A stretch of DNA of 64,000 bases from JALYXI01 sp963795835 (GCA_963795835.1 CAWCJC010000009.1:310001-374000); one strand, 5' to 3'; shown: positions 45,060-56,694, numbered from the stretch's first letter. Program-made: numbers and translations. The notes: generated by a model not told the origin, from the letters alone.

Positions 45060-48000
45060 ATGAAACGCTTCGCTTCTGGGTTTCTCCTCTGCGTCTCGCT
45101 CCTGCTCTCGCAATCGGAACGCGGCAACATTGTCGGCATTATTACGGACGCCAGCGGCGCCGCCATCTCGAACGCGCCGGTCAGCATCGTCAACACCGCC
45201 ACCAACACAACCGAGCACGTCACCACCACCAGCACCGGCGAATTCAACGCGCCCAATCTCGCCCCCGGAACCTATCGCGTGGAAGTCAGCGCCCCCGGTT
45301 TCCGCGGCTTCATCCAGAACAACGTCGTGCTCACCGCCGGAGCCACGGTCCGAAGTGACGCTCAACTCCAGATCGGCAAGCTCGCCGAAGTCGTCGAAGT
45401 CCAAGCCCAGGCCGCGCAAATGCAGACCGAAGACGCGAAGCTCTCAAACGCCGTCGAAAACAAGCTTGTCGATGAACTTCCGCTTGTCGTCGGAGGCGCG
45501 CTCCGCAGCCCCTTCGATCTCGTCGCCACCGTCCCGGAGGCAAAGGGGACCGGCAACCAGCTCTCGCTCGGAGGCGGCCAGGCTGCCGGATGGAGCGCCA
45601 CGCTCGACGGTCTCTCCGTCAACACCAATCGCTCGGCCGACACCGTCGAAACCGCTTATCTCACGCCCTCCGTCGAAGCCATCACCGAGTTCGCCGTCGA
45701 TACCGGCGGCTTCAAAGCGGAGTTCGGCCAGGCGGCAGGCGGCGTGATCACGTTCGTTTCGAAATCGGGCACCAACCAGTATCACGGCTCCGCGTACGAG
45801 TTTCTCCGCAACGACGCTTTCGACGCGCGCAGCTTCTTCGCCGCCACGCGATCCATCTATAAGCAGAGCGATTTCGGCGCCTCCTTCGGCGGTCCTGTCA
45901 GAATCCCCAAAATCTACAACGGCAAGAACCGAACGTTCTTCTTCGCCTCATATGAGGGCTTTCGCAACCGCCTCGGCGCGAACGGCAGCGTGCTCAGCGT
46001 CCCAACGCCGGAGATGTACCAGGGCAACTTCTCGAACTGGGTCAACTCGAAAGGCGCGCTCATCCCCATTTACGATCCCAACACCACGCGCCCGAATCCG
46101 AACGGAACCGGTTTCATCCGTGATCCCTTTCCAGGGAACATCATTCCCCTCTCGCAGTTCAGCAAAGTCGCCCAGCAGATCATCCCGTACGCGAAGAACG
46201 TGATCCCGAACCGGCCCGGCATCGTCCCTGGTACACCCGGTTATATCGGCAACAACTACGTCACGAACGGCGGCGACACCACGAGCCCCACCGATAAAGG
46301 CAGCGTCAAGATCGATCAAAACCTGGGCTCGAATCATCACCTGGGCTTCTTCTATAACAAGACCCGCTACGATTCGAACCCCGGTCCCGCAGGCCCCAGC
46401 GGCTTACCCGAGCCGCTCTACAACGGACAGGTTTCCGACTACGGCGCATCGCTTTACCGCATGAGCTATGACTGGACCATCTCGCCGCGCCTGTTCAACC
46501 ACTTCTCCATCGGTGGCAATCAGTTCTTCAAGAACAGTTACTCCCCCAACTCCGGCGGCAACTGGAAAAGTAAGGTCTGCATCCCTAACGCTGTCGATTG
46601 CAACGTCAACTTCCCGAACCTCTCCTTCTCCGAGTTCACCGGTTGGGGCAGCACCGCCTACAACGGAACCGAGCAGCCCTCCTGGTCGCTCAAAGACGAC
46701 CTCAGCTACATCCGCGGCGCTCACACCATGAAGTTCGGTTACGCTTTCGAGAGCCAGCGCGCTAACGGCTTCGGCCAACAGAACATCGCGGGCCAGGCGA
46801 GCTTCAGCTTTCTCGAAACCGCCGTGCCCGGAGCCACCACGTTCACCAGCGGCAGTTCCTTCGCATCATTCCTGCTGGGCGCGGCCGATAGCGGCGCCAC
46901 CGAAACCATCCGCTACCTGCCCCAAACGTTCGACTATCACGGCTTCTACGCGCAGGACGACTGGCATATCACCAAGCGCCTGACCCTGAACCTGGGCCTT
47001 CGCTACGAGTTCACGCTACCCCCGGTAGCAGGTGGCGACCAATACACAGACTTCTCGCCCACCACCCCGAATCCTGCCGCGGGCAACATCCCCGGCGCGC
47101 TCATCTTCGCGGGCAACGGCCCCGGACGACAAGGCAAGAGCAGTCTGATCCCCGGCTGGTTCGGAGCCATCGGCCCCCGTCTCGGCATCGCTTACGCTCT
47201 CAACGACAAAACCACCATCCGCGCCGGTGCCGCCCGTTCTTACAGCCGCGTCAGCGTGGTCGCGAGCAGCAGCCATTACGCCGGCTTCATCGGCCAGTAC
47301 TCTTTCGCCAGCACCAATCAAGGCATCACACCCGCCTTCTACCTCGATTCAGGCCTGCCCCCTTACCCGCTGCCTCCCCAGATCAATCCTTCCTTCGCGA
47401 ACAACGGCAATGTGGATTACTGGCAAGGCAACAACGCCACTCGCTCCCCCGCGAACGATAACTACACCTTCTCCATACAACGCCAGCTCTCCGGCAACAC
47501 CGTTCTCGAAGCGGATTACAACGGCGTGGTCGGCGAGCATCTTCAAAGCGGCATCGTGAACATCAACCAGGTTCCGATGTCCACCGTGAACCAACTCATC
47601 GCGCAGTACGGCGCACGCGCAAGCCATCAGCCTGCTGAACTCAAGCGTCACCTCAGCCGCGGCAGTTGCAGCCGGCTTCAAGGTTCCTTATCCCGGCTTC
47701 ACGAAGTCCGTCGCGCAATCGCTGCGCCCCTTTCCGCAGTACCTGAACGTCGACACCAGCCAAAGCGGCGGCGATAAGAGCGGCCACTCGAACTATAACG
47801 CGCTCATCCTCAAACTTACGCGCCGCTATTCGAACGGCCTCACGTTCAACTCCAGCTATGCCTTCTCCAAAATCCTCACCGACGCCGATAGCTACTACGC
47901 CAATGCCGGCTTTGCCGAAGATCAGGGCAACCGCAAGCTTGAAAAATCCATCGGAGCCTTCGATCAAACCCACGTAGTCAAACTCAACACTCTGTACGAA

Positions 48001-48489
48001 CTGCCCTTCGCGAAGAAGAATCGCTTCCTGGGGGGATGGCGAATCAGCGCGATTCAGGTCTATAACAGCGGCTTCCCCCTGGGTGTAACCCGCAACGCCC
48101 CGCTCCCCATCTTTAACGGCTCCAATCGCGCCTACATTACCTCCTATGACTGGAAGACTCACTACAGCGGCAACTTCGATCCCGCGAAAGAAACCTATCT
48201 CAACGCCGCCGCCTTTCCCGTGCAGCCAACCTCCCTTCTCGGCAACGCCACAAGGCTCAATCCGCTGGTCCGCGGCTTCCCCGGCCTGAATGAAAACGTA
48301 AGCCTGGGTAAGTCGTTCGCCTTCACCGAACAGCTCCGCCTCGACTTCCGCGCGGAAGCATTCAACTTACTGAATCGGGTAGTCTTCTCCAACCCAAACA
48401 CAAATCTGAACGCGACCGCCTTCGGCACCGTCACCGGTCAATCGAACACGCCCCGGCAAATGCAATTCGCACTCAAACTTTATTTCTAG
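45060..48489 (+). CDS. Oar-like TonB-dependent receptor (one frameshift)
   Basis: Signal peptide KRFASGFLLCVSLLLSQ, then a carboxypeptidase-regulatory domain (GNIVGIITDASGAAISNAPV ... RVEVSAPGFRGF), a plug domain (about 110-250) and a long beta-barrel with aromatic strand ends. The frame shifts at about 47622-47626. The barrel then continues SISLLNSSVTSAAAV ... GFKVPYPGFTKSVAQSLRPF and ends QMQFALKLYF at 48489, giving 1142 aa after removal of one base. Outer-membrane protein, probably for glycan or peptide uptake; sits directly before two sulfatase genes. Start ATG 45060 or GTG 45051. Confidence 0.83.
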
Positions 48490-48497
48490 ATCGACAC

Positions 48498-49914
48498 ATG
48501 ACTTCACAAAATCACCAGACGCGCTGCACTCGCCGCTCTCGGAACGGCCGCGCTTGCGCAAACCGAACCGCGCCGCAATCTTCTCTTCATCGCCATCGAC
48601 GATCTCAATGACTGGATCGGCTGCCTCGGGGGCCACCCCGGCGTGATGACGCCCAACCTCGATCGACTCGCGAAACGCGGCATGCTCTTCACCAGCGCCC
48701 ACTGCGCCGCCCCGGTCTGCAACCCGTCCCGTAGCGCCTTGATGTATGGCAAGCGCCCCTCGAACACCGGCGTTTATACCAACAGCCAACCTCATCGCCG
48801 TTCCCCCGTGCTCGCCAATGCCGTCACGCTCCCCATGCACTTCCGCGAAAATGGCTACCGCGCGATTGGAGGAGGCAAGATCTTCCACGAAGCCTATCCC
48901 GACCCCCAATCCTGGGATGCCTATTTCCCCTCCCAAACCAAGACCAAGCCGAACGACCCCGAGCCCGCACGGAAGCCCCTTAACGGAATGCCCAATACCG
49001 CGAATTTCGATTGGGGCGGCATTCCTAACCCGGACAGCGAAATGGGCGATTACAAAGTCGTCGATTGGGCCGGCTCCGAACTGGCGAAGCCACAAGACAA
49101 GCCGTTCTTCCTCGCTTGCGGCATCTATAAACCGCATCTCCCCTGGTACATCCCGCAAAAATATCTCGATATGTACCCGCTCGACAAGATCACGCTCCCG
49201 CTCGTTAAAGACGACGACCTGGATGACGTGCCGCCCATTGGCCGGAAGATGGCCATCACAGGCGCGCGCGACCACGAACGCGTCCTGAAGTACAACCAGT
49301 GGCACACGGGTGTCCGCTCTTATATGGCCGCGATCACGTTCGCTGATGCGCAGTTGGGCCGCCTACTCGACGCGCTCGACCGCGGCCCGCATGCCCAAAA
49401 CACGAATATCGTTCTCTGGAGCGATCACGGCTGGCACCTGGGTGAAAAGCTCCACTGGCGCAAGTTCACGCTCTGGGAACGTTCCACACGCAACGTGTTC
49501 ATGGTCTCAGCGCCAGGCCTTACTAAACCTGGAAGCCGTTGCGATCGGACCGTCGGCCTGATCGACATTTATCCCACACTCACCGAGCTGTTCAATCTTC
49601 CACAACGCGCCGGGCTCGATGGCCGAAGCCTCATGCCGCTCTTGAAAGACCCCTCCGCCCCCTGGGACCACCCCGCCATCACCACCTATCTCCGGGGCAA
49701 CCACGCAGTGCGCGATGCTCACTGGCGTTACATCCGCTACAACGACGGCACCGATGAACTCTACGACCGCGACAAAGACCCCAACGAATGGACGAACATC
49801 GCCGCTCTGCCCAGCGCTCAATCCGAGAAGAAGCGCTTAGCGGCATTCGTTCCCAAAATCGACGCCCCCGATGTTCCGGCGGATAAACCCACCCCCGAAG
49901 GAGAAGCGGCATGA
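48498..49914 (+). CDS. Exported sulfatase (iduronate-2-sulfatase-like; frameshift near start)
   Basis: The in-frame body starts NLLFIAIDDLNDWIGCLGGH, with the formylglycine site VCNPSRSALM (Cys type) and later LWSDHGWHLGEKLHWRKFTL, the sulfatase metal/substrate region. Upstream in the same frame KITRRAALAALGTAALAQ is a twin-arginine-type signal but lacks a start. Removing one base at about 48504-48507 joins it to ATG 48498 and gives 471 aa. Hydrolyses sulfate esters of glycans; a formylglycine-generating enzyme is needed and is not in the window. Its stop overlaps the next gene. Confidence 0.83.
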
Positions 49915-51419
49915 CCACAAGACGCACGTTTCTGTTACAAGCCAGCGCCGCAGCCCTGCTCGCCGCGCCTACCCAAAAGCCGAACATCGTCCTGATCTAC
50001 GCCGACGACGTTGGCTACGGCGACCTAAGCTGCTACGGCGCAACGAAGATTAAGACTCCCAACCTCGACCGCCTGGCTGCGGGAGGTATGCGCGGCACCG
50101 CCACCCACTCACCTTCCGCCACCTGCACGCCCTCCCGGTACGCGCTCATGACCGGCGAATACGCGTGGCGGAAGCAGGGCACCGGCGTGCTGCCCGGCGA
50201 CGCAACGCTCCTCATCGATCCCGCCCGCACCACGCTCCCTTCCATGCTGAAGAACGCGGGATACCGCACCGGCGCCGTCGGCAAATGGCACCTTGGTCTG
50301 GGCTCCGGCAAAATCGATTGGAATTCTGAGATCAAGCCCGGCCCCCTCGAAATCGGCTTCGACTATTGCTTCATCATGCCCGCCACGGGCGACCGCGTCC
50401 CTTGCGTGTACATCGAGAATCGCCGCGTCGTGAATCTCGATCCCAAAGACCCGATCTCTGTCAGCTACGAAACCAACTTCCCCGGCCAGCCCACGGGCAA
50501 AGACAATCCCGAGCTCCTGAAGATGCATCCCAGCCATGGCCACGACATGTCGATCGTGAACGGCGTCAGCCGCATCGGCTACATGAAGGGCGGCAAGTCC
50601 GCGCTTTGGGTCGATGAAGACATGGCGGACACCTTCACTGCAAAATCCCTTGCCTTCATCGAACGCGAGCAGGCGCACCCGTTCTTTCTTTACTTCGCGA
50701 CCCATGATATCCATGTCCCGCGCATCCCGAATCCCCGCTTCGCTGGAAAGAGCGGCATGGGCCCGCGCGGCGACGCAATTCTCGAACTCGATTCGAGCGT
50801 CGGCCAGGTCCTTGACTTGCTCGAACGCCTGAAACTGACCGACAACACGATCGTCATGTTCTCCAGCGACAACGGCCCGGTCCTTGATGATGGCTACAAA
50901 GATGACGCCGTTCAAAAAGTAGGCACCCACAAACCCGCCGGTCCATTTCGAGGTGGGAAATACAGCAACTATGACGGCGGAACTCGAGTCCCTTTCATCA
51001 TCAGGTGGCCGAAGCACGTCAAGCCGGATACTTCGTCCGACGCTCTGATGTGCCACGTCGATCTGCTGCACTCCCTCGCCACTCTCACCGGTCAGAAGCT
51101 TGTGGATACCTCGGCTCCGGACAGCTTCGACCTTCTTCCCGCCTTCCTTGGTGATTCGAAAACAGGGCGCCCAAACCTGGTTGAGCACGCGTCGTCGCTT
51201 TCCCTCGTCGAAGGCGATTGGAAGTTTATTCGCCACCACGCAGGTCCCAAAACCAATCTCACCGGAACCGACTTGGGCAACGATCCCAAAGACCAACTCT
51301 TCAACATCGCGCAAGACCCCGGCGAGCAGACCAACCTGGCCGACCGCGAACCGGACAGAACCAAACGAATGAGCGCCGCGCTTGACGCCGTACAAACCAA
51401 GGGCAGGAGCCGGCCTTAG
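49911..51419 (+). CDS. Exported arylsulfatase A-like sulfatase
   Basis: 502 aa. Signal TTRRTFLLQASAAALLAAP (Tat-like), then PNIVLIYADDVGYGDLSCYG, the formylglycine site ATCTPSRYALMTG, VGKWHLGLGSG and MFSSDNGPV with the metal-binding Asp/Asn. C-terminal family block LFNIAQDPGEQTNLA. Acts in the periplasm on sulfated glycans. Overlaps the first sulfatase by ATGA; the pair with the receptor upstream resembles a small sulfated-polysaccharide utilisation unit. Confidence 0.9.
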   Translation: MTTRRTFLLQASAAALLAAPTQKPNIVLIYADDVGYGDLSCYGATKIKTPNLDRLAAGGMRGTATHSPSATCTPSRYALMTGEYAWRKQGTGVLPGDATLLIDPARTTLPSMLKNAGYRTGAVGKWHLGLGSGKIDWNSEIKPGPLEIGFDYCFIMPATGDRVPCVYIENRRVVNLDPKDPISVSYETNFPGQPTGKDNPELLKMHPSHGHDMSIVNGVSRIGYMKGGKSALWVDEDMADTFTAKSLAFIEREQAHPFFLYFATHDIHVPRIPNPRFAGKSGMGPRGDAILELDSSVGQVLDLLERLKLTDNTIVMFSSDNGPVLDDGYKDDAVQKVGTHKPAGPFRGGKYSNYDGGTRVPFIIRWPKHVKPDTSSDALMCHVDLLHSLATLTGQKLVDTSAPDSFDLLPAFLGDSKTGRPNLVEHASSLSLVEGDWKFIRHHAGPKTNLTGTDLGNDPKDQLFNIAQDPGEQTNLADREPDRTKRMSAALDAVQTKGRSRP

Positions 51420-51424
51420 CTTTT

Positions 51425-52457
51425 TTAGGGTTGCAGCACTACTTTCATCAGATTGGAATCGCCCTTATATAACCGCTCAAACCACTGCGCTCCTTCGTCA
51501 AGCGGCGCTTTGGCGCTGATAATCGGGGCTACTTGAATCAGCCCCCGGCTCATCAGGTCGATGCACTCCGGGTACTCGCCGTTCGATGCGCACGAACCCT
51601 GCAAACGGATCTGCCGGCTCACCACTACTTGCAGCGGAATCTCCACCGTAGGGCTGACGTTTCCAACCAGTGTTACCGCGCCACCCTTCCGAACGCTTTG
51701 TATGGCGGATTTGATCGGCCCCGCGGCTCCGACTGCCTCCAGCGCGACATCCGCCCCATGTCCTCCGGTCAACTCCGCGACCGCCTTCGGAACGTCCACA
51801 TTCTTCGGATTCAACGTCTCCGTCGCACCGAATTCGCGTCGCCACGCCGAGCTTGGCGTCGTCCAAGTCCACCGCGATCACCCGCGTATATCCGGCAAGC
51901 TTCACCGCCTGCACGATGAGCAATCCAATCATTCCGGTCCCTACCACTACCGCCGTCCCGCCTAACTTCTTCGGCGTAATGTTTACGGCATGCACGGCGA
52001 TGGACACGGCCTCGATCAACGCCGCGTTCTCGAACGGCAGCGAATCCGGCAGCTTGTACATGATGTTCTGCGGCACCAGCACATACTCGGCGAAAGCTCC
52101 GTTGCGGCTGAACTCCTGGCATGCCACGCCCAGCACTTGCCGGTTGTCGCAAAGATTGATCGCCCCCTGAGTGCAGAAGAAACAATGTCCGCAGGAAACC
52201 GTGGAATCGAACGTCACACGGTCGCCTTCTTTCATCCCTTTTACGTTTGCGCCCATTGCATCGATCACACCGGCGGCTTCATGCCCCATCACCAGTGGCG
52301 GAATACGGCGGCCCGTGCTGCCGTCCCAGCCATGGACGTCGCTTCCGCAGATGCCGCACGCCTTCACGCGCACGCGTACGTCGTTCGGTCCAGGCTCGGG
52401 CTTTGGCAAATCGACCAGTTCTAATTCTTTGTAGTTTTTCAGCAGCAACGCCTTCAT
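51425..52457 (-). CDS. Zinc-dependent alcohol/polyol dehydrogenase (one frameshift)
   Basis: From ATG 52457: KALLLKNYKELELVDLPKPE, catalytic zinc ligands in CGICGSDVHGWDG and GHEAAG, structural zinc cysteines in CGHCFFCTQGAINLC, and NAD-binding VVVGTGMIGLLIVQAVKLAG. The frame breaks at about 51836-51846 and continues EFGATETLNPKNVDV ... GADVALEAVGAAGPIKSAIQ to 51425. One base removed gives 343 aa, the normal length. Resembles sorbitol or galactitol-phosphate dehydrogenases. Divergent from an SDR gene (18 bp) and convergent with the sulfatase. Confidence 0.85.
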
Positions 52458-52475
52458 CTGAACTACTCTATCGAA

Positions 52476-53180
52476 ATGGCAGTTTCTCTGGAAGGCAAGG
52501 TGGTTTTGGTGGTGGGCGCGTCGAGCGGAATCGGCCGCGCCACCGCGGTTCAGTTCGCTCAAAAAGGCGCTCGTGTTACGGCATCCGCGCGCAGAAAGGA
52601 TCGCCTGGAAGCGCTCAAGCAGGAGATTCCTGCAATCGAAATCTTCCCCGCCGATGCGGCGGACCCAGAACAAATGGAGCGCCTGGCCGCTTCGGTCGGA
52701 AAGATCGACATCCTGGTATTCGCTACGGGCACGAACACCCCTGACCGCTCGATGCAGCGCCTGCGGGTGGACATCTGGGACATGATGATCTCCACGAATT
52801 TGAACAGCGCCTACTACATTACGCGTGCCGTTCTCCCGGCTATGCGCGAACGGCGCGCGGGCCACCTGATCTACGTCTCCTCCATCTCCGGAACCACGCC
52901 CGACGTCTCCGGCGCGTCCTACCAGGCGTCAAAGCGCGGCTTACTCGGCCTTGCTCACGCGATTCGTGTGGAGGAGAAGGAAAACGGCATCCGTACTTGC
53001 GTGATTAACCCCGGTCTTGTGGAATCGGAAATTCTGGAAAAGCGTCCGGTGAAACCGTCTGCGGAGATTATTGCCAAGGCGCTTCAGCCTGAAGACGTGG
53101 CGGAGATGATCGTCGCGGTGGCCCAGCTTCCCGAACGTGCCGTGGTCGCTGAACTTGAAATTGTCCCAACTTATCTCTAG
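52476..53180 (+). CDS. Short-chain dehydrogenase/reductase
   Basis: 234 aa. NAD(P)-binding GASSGIGRATA, VFATGTN in place of the usual NNAG, catalytic YVSSISG Ser and YQASK (Tyr, Lys). The substituted NNAG motif hints at a divergent SDR. Substrate unknown. Shares a very short divergent promoter region with the zinc dehydrogenase gene, so the two may act together in sugar or alcohol oxidation. Confidence 0.82.
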   Translation: MAVSLEGKVVLVVGASSGIGRATAVQFAQKGARVTASARRKDRLEALKQEIPAIEIFPADAADPEQMERLAASVGKIDILVFATGTNTPDRSMQRLRVDIWDMMISTNLNSAYYITRAVLPAMRERRAGHLIYVSSISGTTPDVSGASYQASKRGLLGLAHAIRVEEKENGIRTCVINPGLVESEILEKRPVKPSAEIIAKALQPEDVAEMIVAVAQLPERAVVAELEIVPTYL

Positions 53181-53202
53181 CGTCGGCCTGTAGCCGGTAA
53201 AC

Positions 53203-56200
53203 TTACCAGACAAACTTCGCCGCAATTTGCACGTAGCGCGGCAAGTTACTCTGCTGAAGGGGTAACTGCCCGAAGCGCGGGTCCTTGTAATTCGTGTCCG
53301 GACCCGGAAAAATGGGCGTGTTACTCAGGTTATAAGCTTCTCCGCGAAGCTGTAGGTGGTTATGCTCCCCCAGCCAGAAGGTTTTTTCAATGCTGGCATT
53401 TAACTGTGGCGCTGCGGGAGTTCGAATATTGGAAAACCGGTCCTCTGTTGTCCGCAAAGTGTAGAGCGCGCGGGACTGGTAGCAGCGCGGATCGTTATTG
53501 AACCAATGGTCGGGAGTCTGGCCGTTCGGACTCAGATAACTTCCGCAGCTGAACACGGCGTCGGGCTTCTCCACTGGGTAACCCGAAACATATGTCAGAA
53601 TCCAATCAACTGTCCAACCGTTAAGGAACGCCCCTGTGAACCGGGGCACATCGTTGAACCAGCGGCGGCCCCATCCGACGGGCAGTTCCCAAGTTCCCGC
53701 AAACGCAATATTCTGGGGTTTATCGATATTGGCGAGCTCGTGAATCGGCTTCTCCGCCAGATTCCAATCGTTCAGGCGATGGCTCAGCTCGAACGATTTC
53801 GAATACGTGTAGGCCAGGACGAACGACAGCCGCCCCGCCGATTCCGAATCCAGAACACGCTTCTCTAACTGGATCTGAAGCGAATCGTACCGGTAACGTG
53901 CCCAGGAGTTGTTTGTCACCACAATACCGTTGAACGCCGGAAACGGCCGTAGCAGGTTGTAAGCCGTCGTGCTGCTTGCGCTGCCGAAATCGGAGTTTGC
54001 CGGAAGAATTCCGTAAAAAGGGTTGGGCAGATTACGGTTCAGATAGTACGGGTTCGCCTGACCCGTAAGAAAGTCAGCTGTACTTACGGCGTTCTGCTGC
54101 GCCGGGAAGCTCTCATGAACCGTAACGCTGCCCGCATAGGACACGTCAGCCATCATTTTCCAGGGCAGTTCCCGCTGAAAACCTACCGAATATTCGTAAG
54201 TGCGAGGGATGGGGCGGCTTCGCGAATCGTAACTGATCGTGTCTCCGATGTTCGTCAGTAGCCCAAGAGCCGAACCGGTTGGAGAGATAATTCCATTGGG
54301 AAAAGGGTTCTGCAAAGAGTAAGACCCCGTTAAGCCCGCGGAAGGCGTGATTCCTCCGTCGAGGGACCGGATATAGGACGTGCGCTGGCTGAAGCCATCT
54401 GTCGAGTTAAGTTGTGTAGCGGTCCGATAGAAGATACCCGCGCCCGCCCGCAACACCGTCTTCGGCGCAAAGCTCCAAGCCAGGCCGGCGCGCGGTTGCA
54501 GGTCTGTCCAATCCGTGTCGTAGGGCCGCCTGTTCTTCGAACTGGTGAATGTCCTGCCACCATAGATCGCCGCGGGAGGATTGGGGTACAGATACCCTGA
54601 GCTCGCAAGGTCGTAAGCTTTCTTGATCGCGGTCCAATTTGCGAGAATCTGGTCGCTCAAGGGATTCTTCGTAGTAAGATCAAATCCCTGATTTCCCCGG
54701 TTGAACCGCTCTAGAAAGGGAATCTGAACGTCATATCGCAGCCCAAGATTCAAACTAAGATTCTGCCGTATCTTCCAGGTGTCCTGAAAGTAAAAAGCGA
54801 AGTAAGGCCAAGTGCGATAGTAGTTATCGTTGTAATCGATATAACCCGTATAGGGAAGCCCTAAAAGCAGGTCTGCCACCCCACTACCATCAAGCACGCC
54901 CCGGCTCCGGTTTGCGTATTGCTGCGTCCATTGGCGCGTAAAGGCGAACTCTCCGTTGGCCCTTCCCGGACCCGCAGCTCCCAATGCCGCATAGACGAAT
55001 TCGCCGCCGAAGTGCAGCAGGTGCTTTCCGCGAATCTGTGTTACTCCGGGAGCAAGGTCCCACTGATTTTCGGTGTTCCAGGTGAAAGAGTTCCCGATAA
55101 TGCTGGAGGCTAAATCCAGATCCACCCGAGGCGCGGCATTCACTCCCACTGTCGGCGCGTGCGGAAAATCTGCAATGCCCAGTTGACTCGCAGTGAGGCA
55201 CCCGCCGCAGTTACTTTCGGGAAAGAACTCAGTAAAGCGTCCGAAGGAGACACGGAAATCGAGAATGGTGGAAGGTGAGATCACATGTGTCCACTCCGCA
55301 ATATAGTTCTGGTCGCTCCGTTCAGACGTGCCTGAACCCAGATCGGCCGGGGAAGGGAAGCCATTGCTGCTTTGTGCCTGCGTGGAGTGCTGATACGTAG
55401 ACAGCGCATAAAGCCGGTCGCGGTCGCTGAAATTGTGGTCCCATCGCGCGATCGGCTGCACGTACCCGAATCGGCCGGTATTTGCGCCGTTGATGTAATT
55501 TTGGGTCAGCCCGGTTCCGTTGGGCGTGGGATACAGCGCCAGAATGGCACTGCCAATCGGGCTGATTCTGGAGGGCGGAATGACATCTCGGAAGAACGGC
55601 GTTCGGATATAAGTACTAAAGCAGCTAACGCCGCGCGGAGTATCGATTCCATCACGGCAGACTCGAGTGGTCGTGGGGTCATAGACACGAATCCCGTAAT
55701 TGCTGAAATGCTGTCCATCGCGCAAGGCGAGCGGGGGCACATCGCTCACCACCGGCGCGGGCGCAATCTCCCGGTATCCGTCAAAGCTGAAGAAGAGAAG
55801 GTCTTTATCGCGCCGAATCGCTCCTCCGGCTGTGCCGCCGAACTCATTAGTAATGTGCTTGCCGCGGCCCACGCCCATCCGGTTGTTCTCGGAAGCATTG
55901 GCATCAAACACGGCATTGTGGAAGTATTCGAACGCGGTGCCATGCCATGAATTCCCACCGGAATGAAGTGTCACATTCACAGTTCCCCCACCCGTGCGCC
56001 CGAACTGCGCGTCGTAGGTGTTGGTCAGAACGCGCAACTCCTGAACCGCCTCCACGCTCGGCGAAAGTTGCCACGTCCCCGTCAAGCTAATGGGTGCACC
56101 GTTCAGCAGGAATTGATTCGAACCTTCACGCCCGCCATTGATCACATACTGGCCATTTGTACCCCAATTCCGCAGACCCGAAAAGCCAGTAGAGCCGAAC

Positions 56201-56694
56201 TGCTGCTGGGCAATCAAAACTCCCGGAGAAAGGCTAATTAGGTTATAAGCCTGCCGGCCGATTGTGGGTAATTCGCGCAGCGTGTACGCATCCAGGCGCC
56301 GCGAGCGGTCGCCCGCGAATTCCTGAAGCGACTCCACTTCGCCATCCACTGTTACACGGTCGTTGGCGTCTCCTACTTCAAGCCTCACGGGACGCTTCAC
56401 CGTATCGGCGGCGGCGATATCGATATTCGTTTGGGTGAACGTCTTGAAGCCGGCTGCCGAAACTTGAAGGGTGTAATCGCCGGGGAGCAGGAACGGAATG
56501 GAGTAAGCCCCATTCTTGCCCGAAACAGTCTCCGCGGTGTCCGTCGATCCTGGCAGGAAGGCTTTCACCTTAGCTGCGGCGATGCCGCTCCCGGTGGCGT
56601 CAGTTACTTGTCCGGAGAGAGTCGCCCATGAGTTCTGAGCATGGCAGAAGAAGGTTGAACTCAGCAAGCCAGTAATAAGAAGAAAGGCTTTCAC
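53203..56694 (-). CDS. Oar-like TonB-dependent receptor
   Basis: 1163 aa, intact. Signal peptide KAFLLITGLLSSTFFCHAQ; regulatory domain ATLSGQVTDATGSGIAAAKV ... YTLQVSAAGFKTF; plug with QEFAGDRSRRLDAYTLRELP and NQFLLNGAPISLTGTWQ; barrel to the C-terminus YVQIAAKFVW. Outer-membrane TonB receptor of the acidobacterial type; ligand unknown. Divergent from the phospholipase-like gene with 41 bp between starts. Confidence 0.9.
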   Translation of the reverse strand: MKAFLLITGLLSSTFFCHAQNSWATLSGQVTDATGSGIAAAKVKAFLPGSTDTAETVSGKNGAYSIPFLLPGDYTLQVSAAGFKTFTQTNIDIAAADTVKRPVRLEVGDANDRVTVDGEVESLQEFAGDRSRRLDAYTLRELPTIGRQAYNLISLSPGVLIAQQQFGSTGFSGLRNWGTNGQYVINGGREGSNQFLLNGAPISLTGTWQLSPSVEAVQELRVLTNTYDAQFGRTGGGTVNVTLHSGGNSWHGTAFEYFHNAVFDANASENNRMGVGRGKHITNEFGGTAGGAIRRDKDLLFFSFDGYREIAPAPVVSDVPPLALRDGQHFSNYGIRVYDPTTTRVCRDGIDTPRGVSCFSTYIRTPFFRDVIPPSRISPIGSAILALYPTPNGTGLTQNYINGANTGRFGYVQPIARWDHNFSDRDRLYALSTYQHSTQAQSSNGFPSPADLGSGTSERSDQNYIAEWTHVISPSTILDFRVSFGRFTEFFPESNCGGCLTASQLGIADFPHAPTVGVNAAPRVDLDLASSIIGNSFTWNTENQWDLAPGVTQIRGKHLLHFGGEFVYAALGAAGPGRANGEFAFTRQWTQQYANRSRGVLDGSGVADLLLGLPYTGYIDYNDNYYRTWPYFAFYFQDTWKIRQNLSLNLGLRYDVQIPFLERFNRGNQGFDLTTKNPLSDQILANWTAIKKAYDLASSGYLYPNPPAAIYGGRTFTSSKNRRPYDTDWTDLQPRAGLAWSFAPKTVLRAGAGIFYRTATQLNSTDGFSQRTSYIRSLDGGITPSAGLTGSYSLQNPFPNGIISPTGSALGLLTNIGDTISYDSRSRPIPRTYEYSVGFQRELPWKMMADVSYAGSVTVHESFPAQQNAVSTADFLTGQANPYYLNRNLPNPFYGILPANSDFGSASSTTAYNLLRPFPAFNGIVVTNNSWARYRYDSLQIQLEKRVLDSESAGRLSFVLAYTYSKSFELSHRLNDWNLAEKPIHELANIDKPQNIAFAGTWELPVGWGRRWFNDVPRFTGAFLNGWTVDWILTYVSGYPVEKPDAVFSCGSYLSPNGQTPDHWFNNDPRCYQSRALYTLRTTEDRFSNIRTPAAPQLNASIEKTFWLGEHNHLQLRGEAYNLSNTPIFPGPDTNYKDPRFGQLPLQQSNLPRYVQIAAKFVW

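Noticed and set aside
44919..45419. Minus-strand open frame of 166 aa opposite the TonB receptor
   Set aside because: Glycine- and aspartate-rich antisense shadow of a C-ending codon region; no start context.
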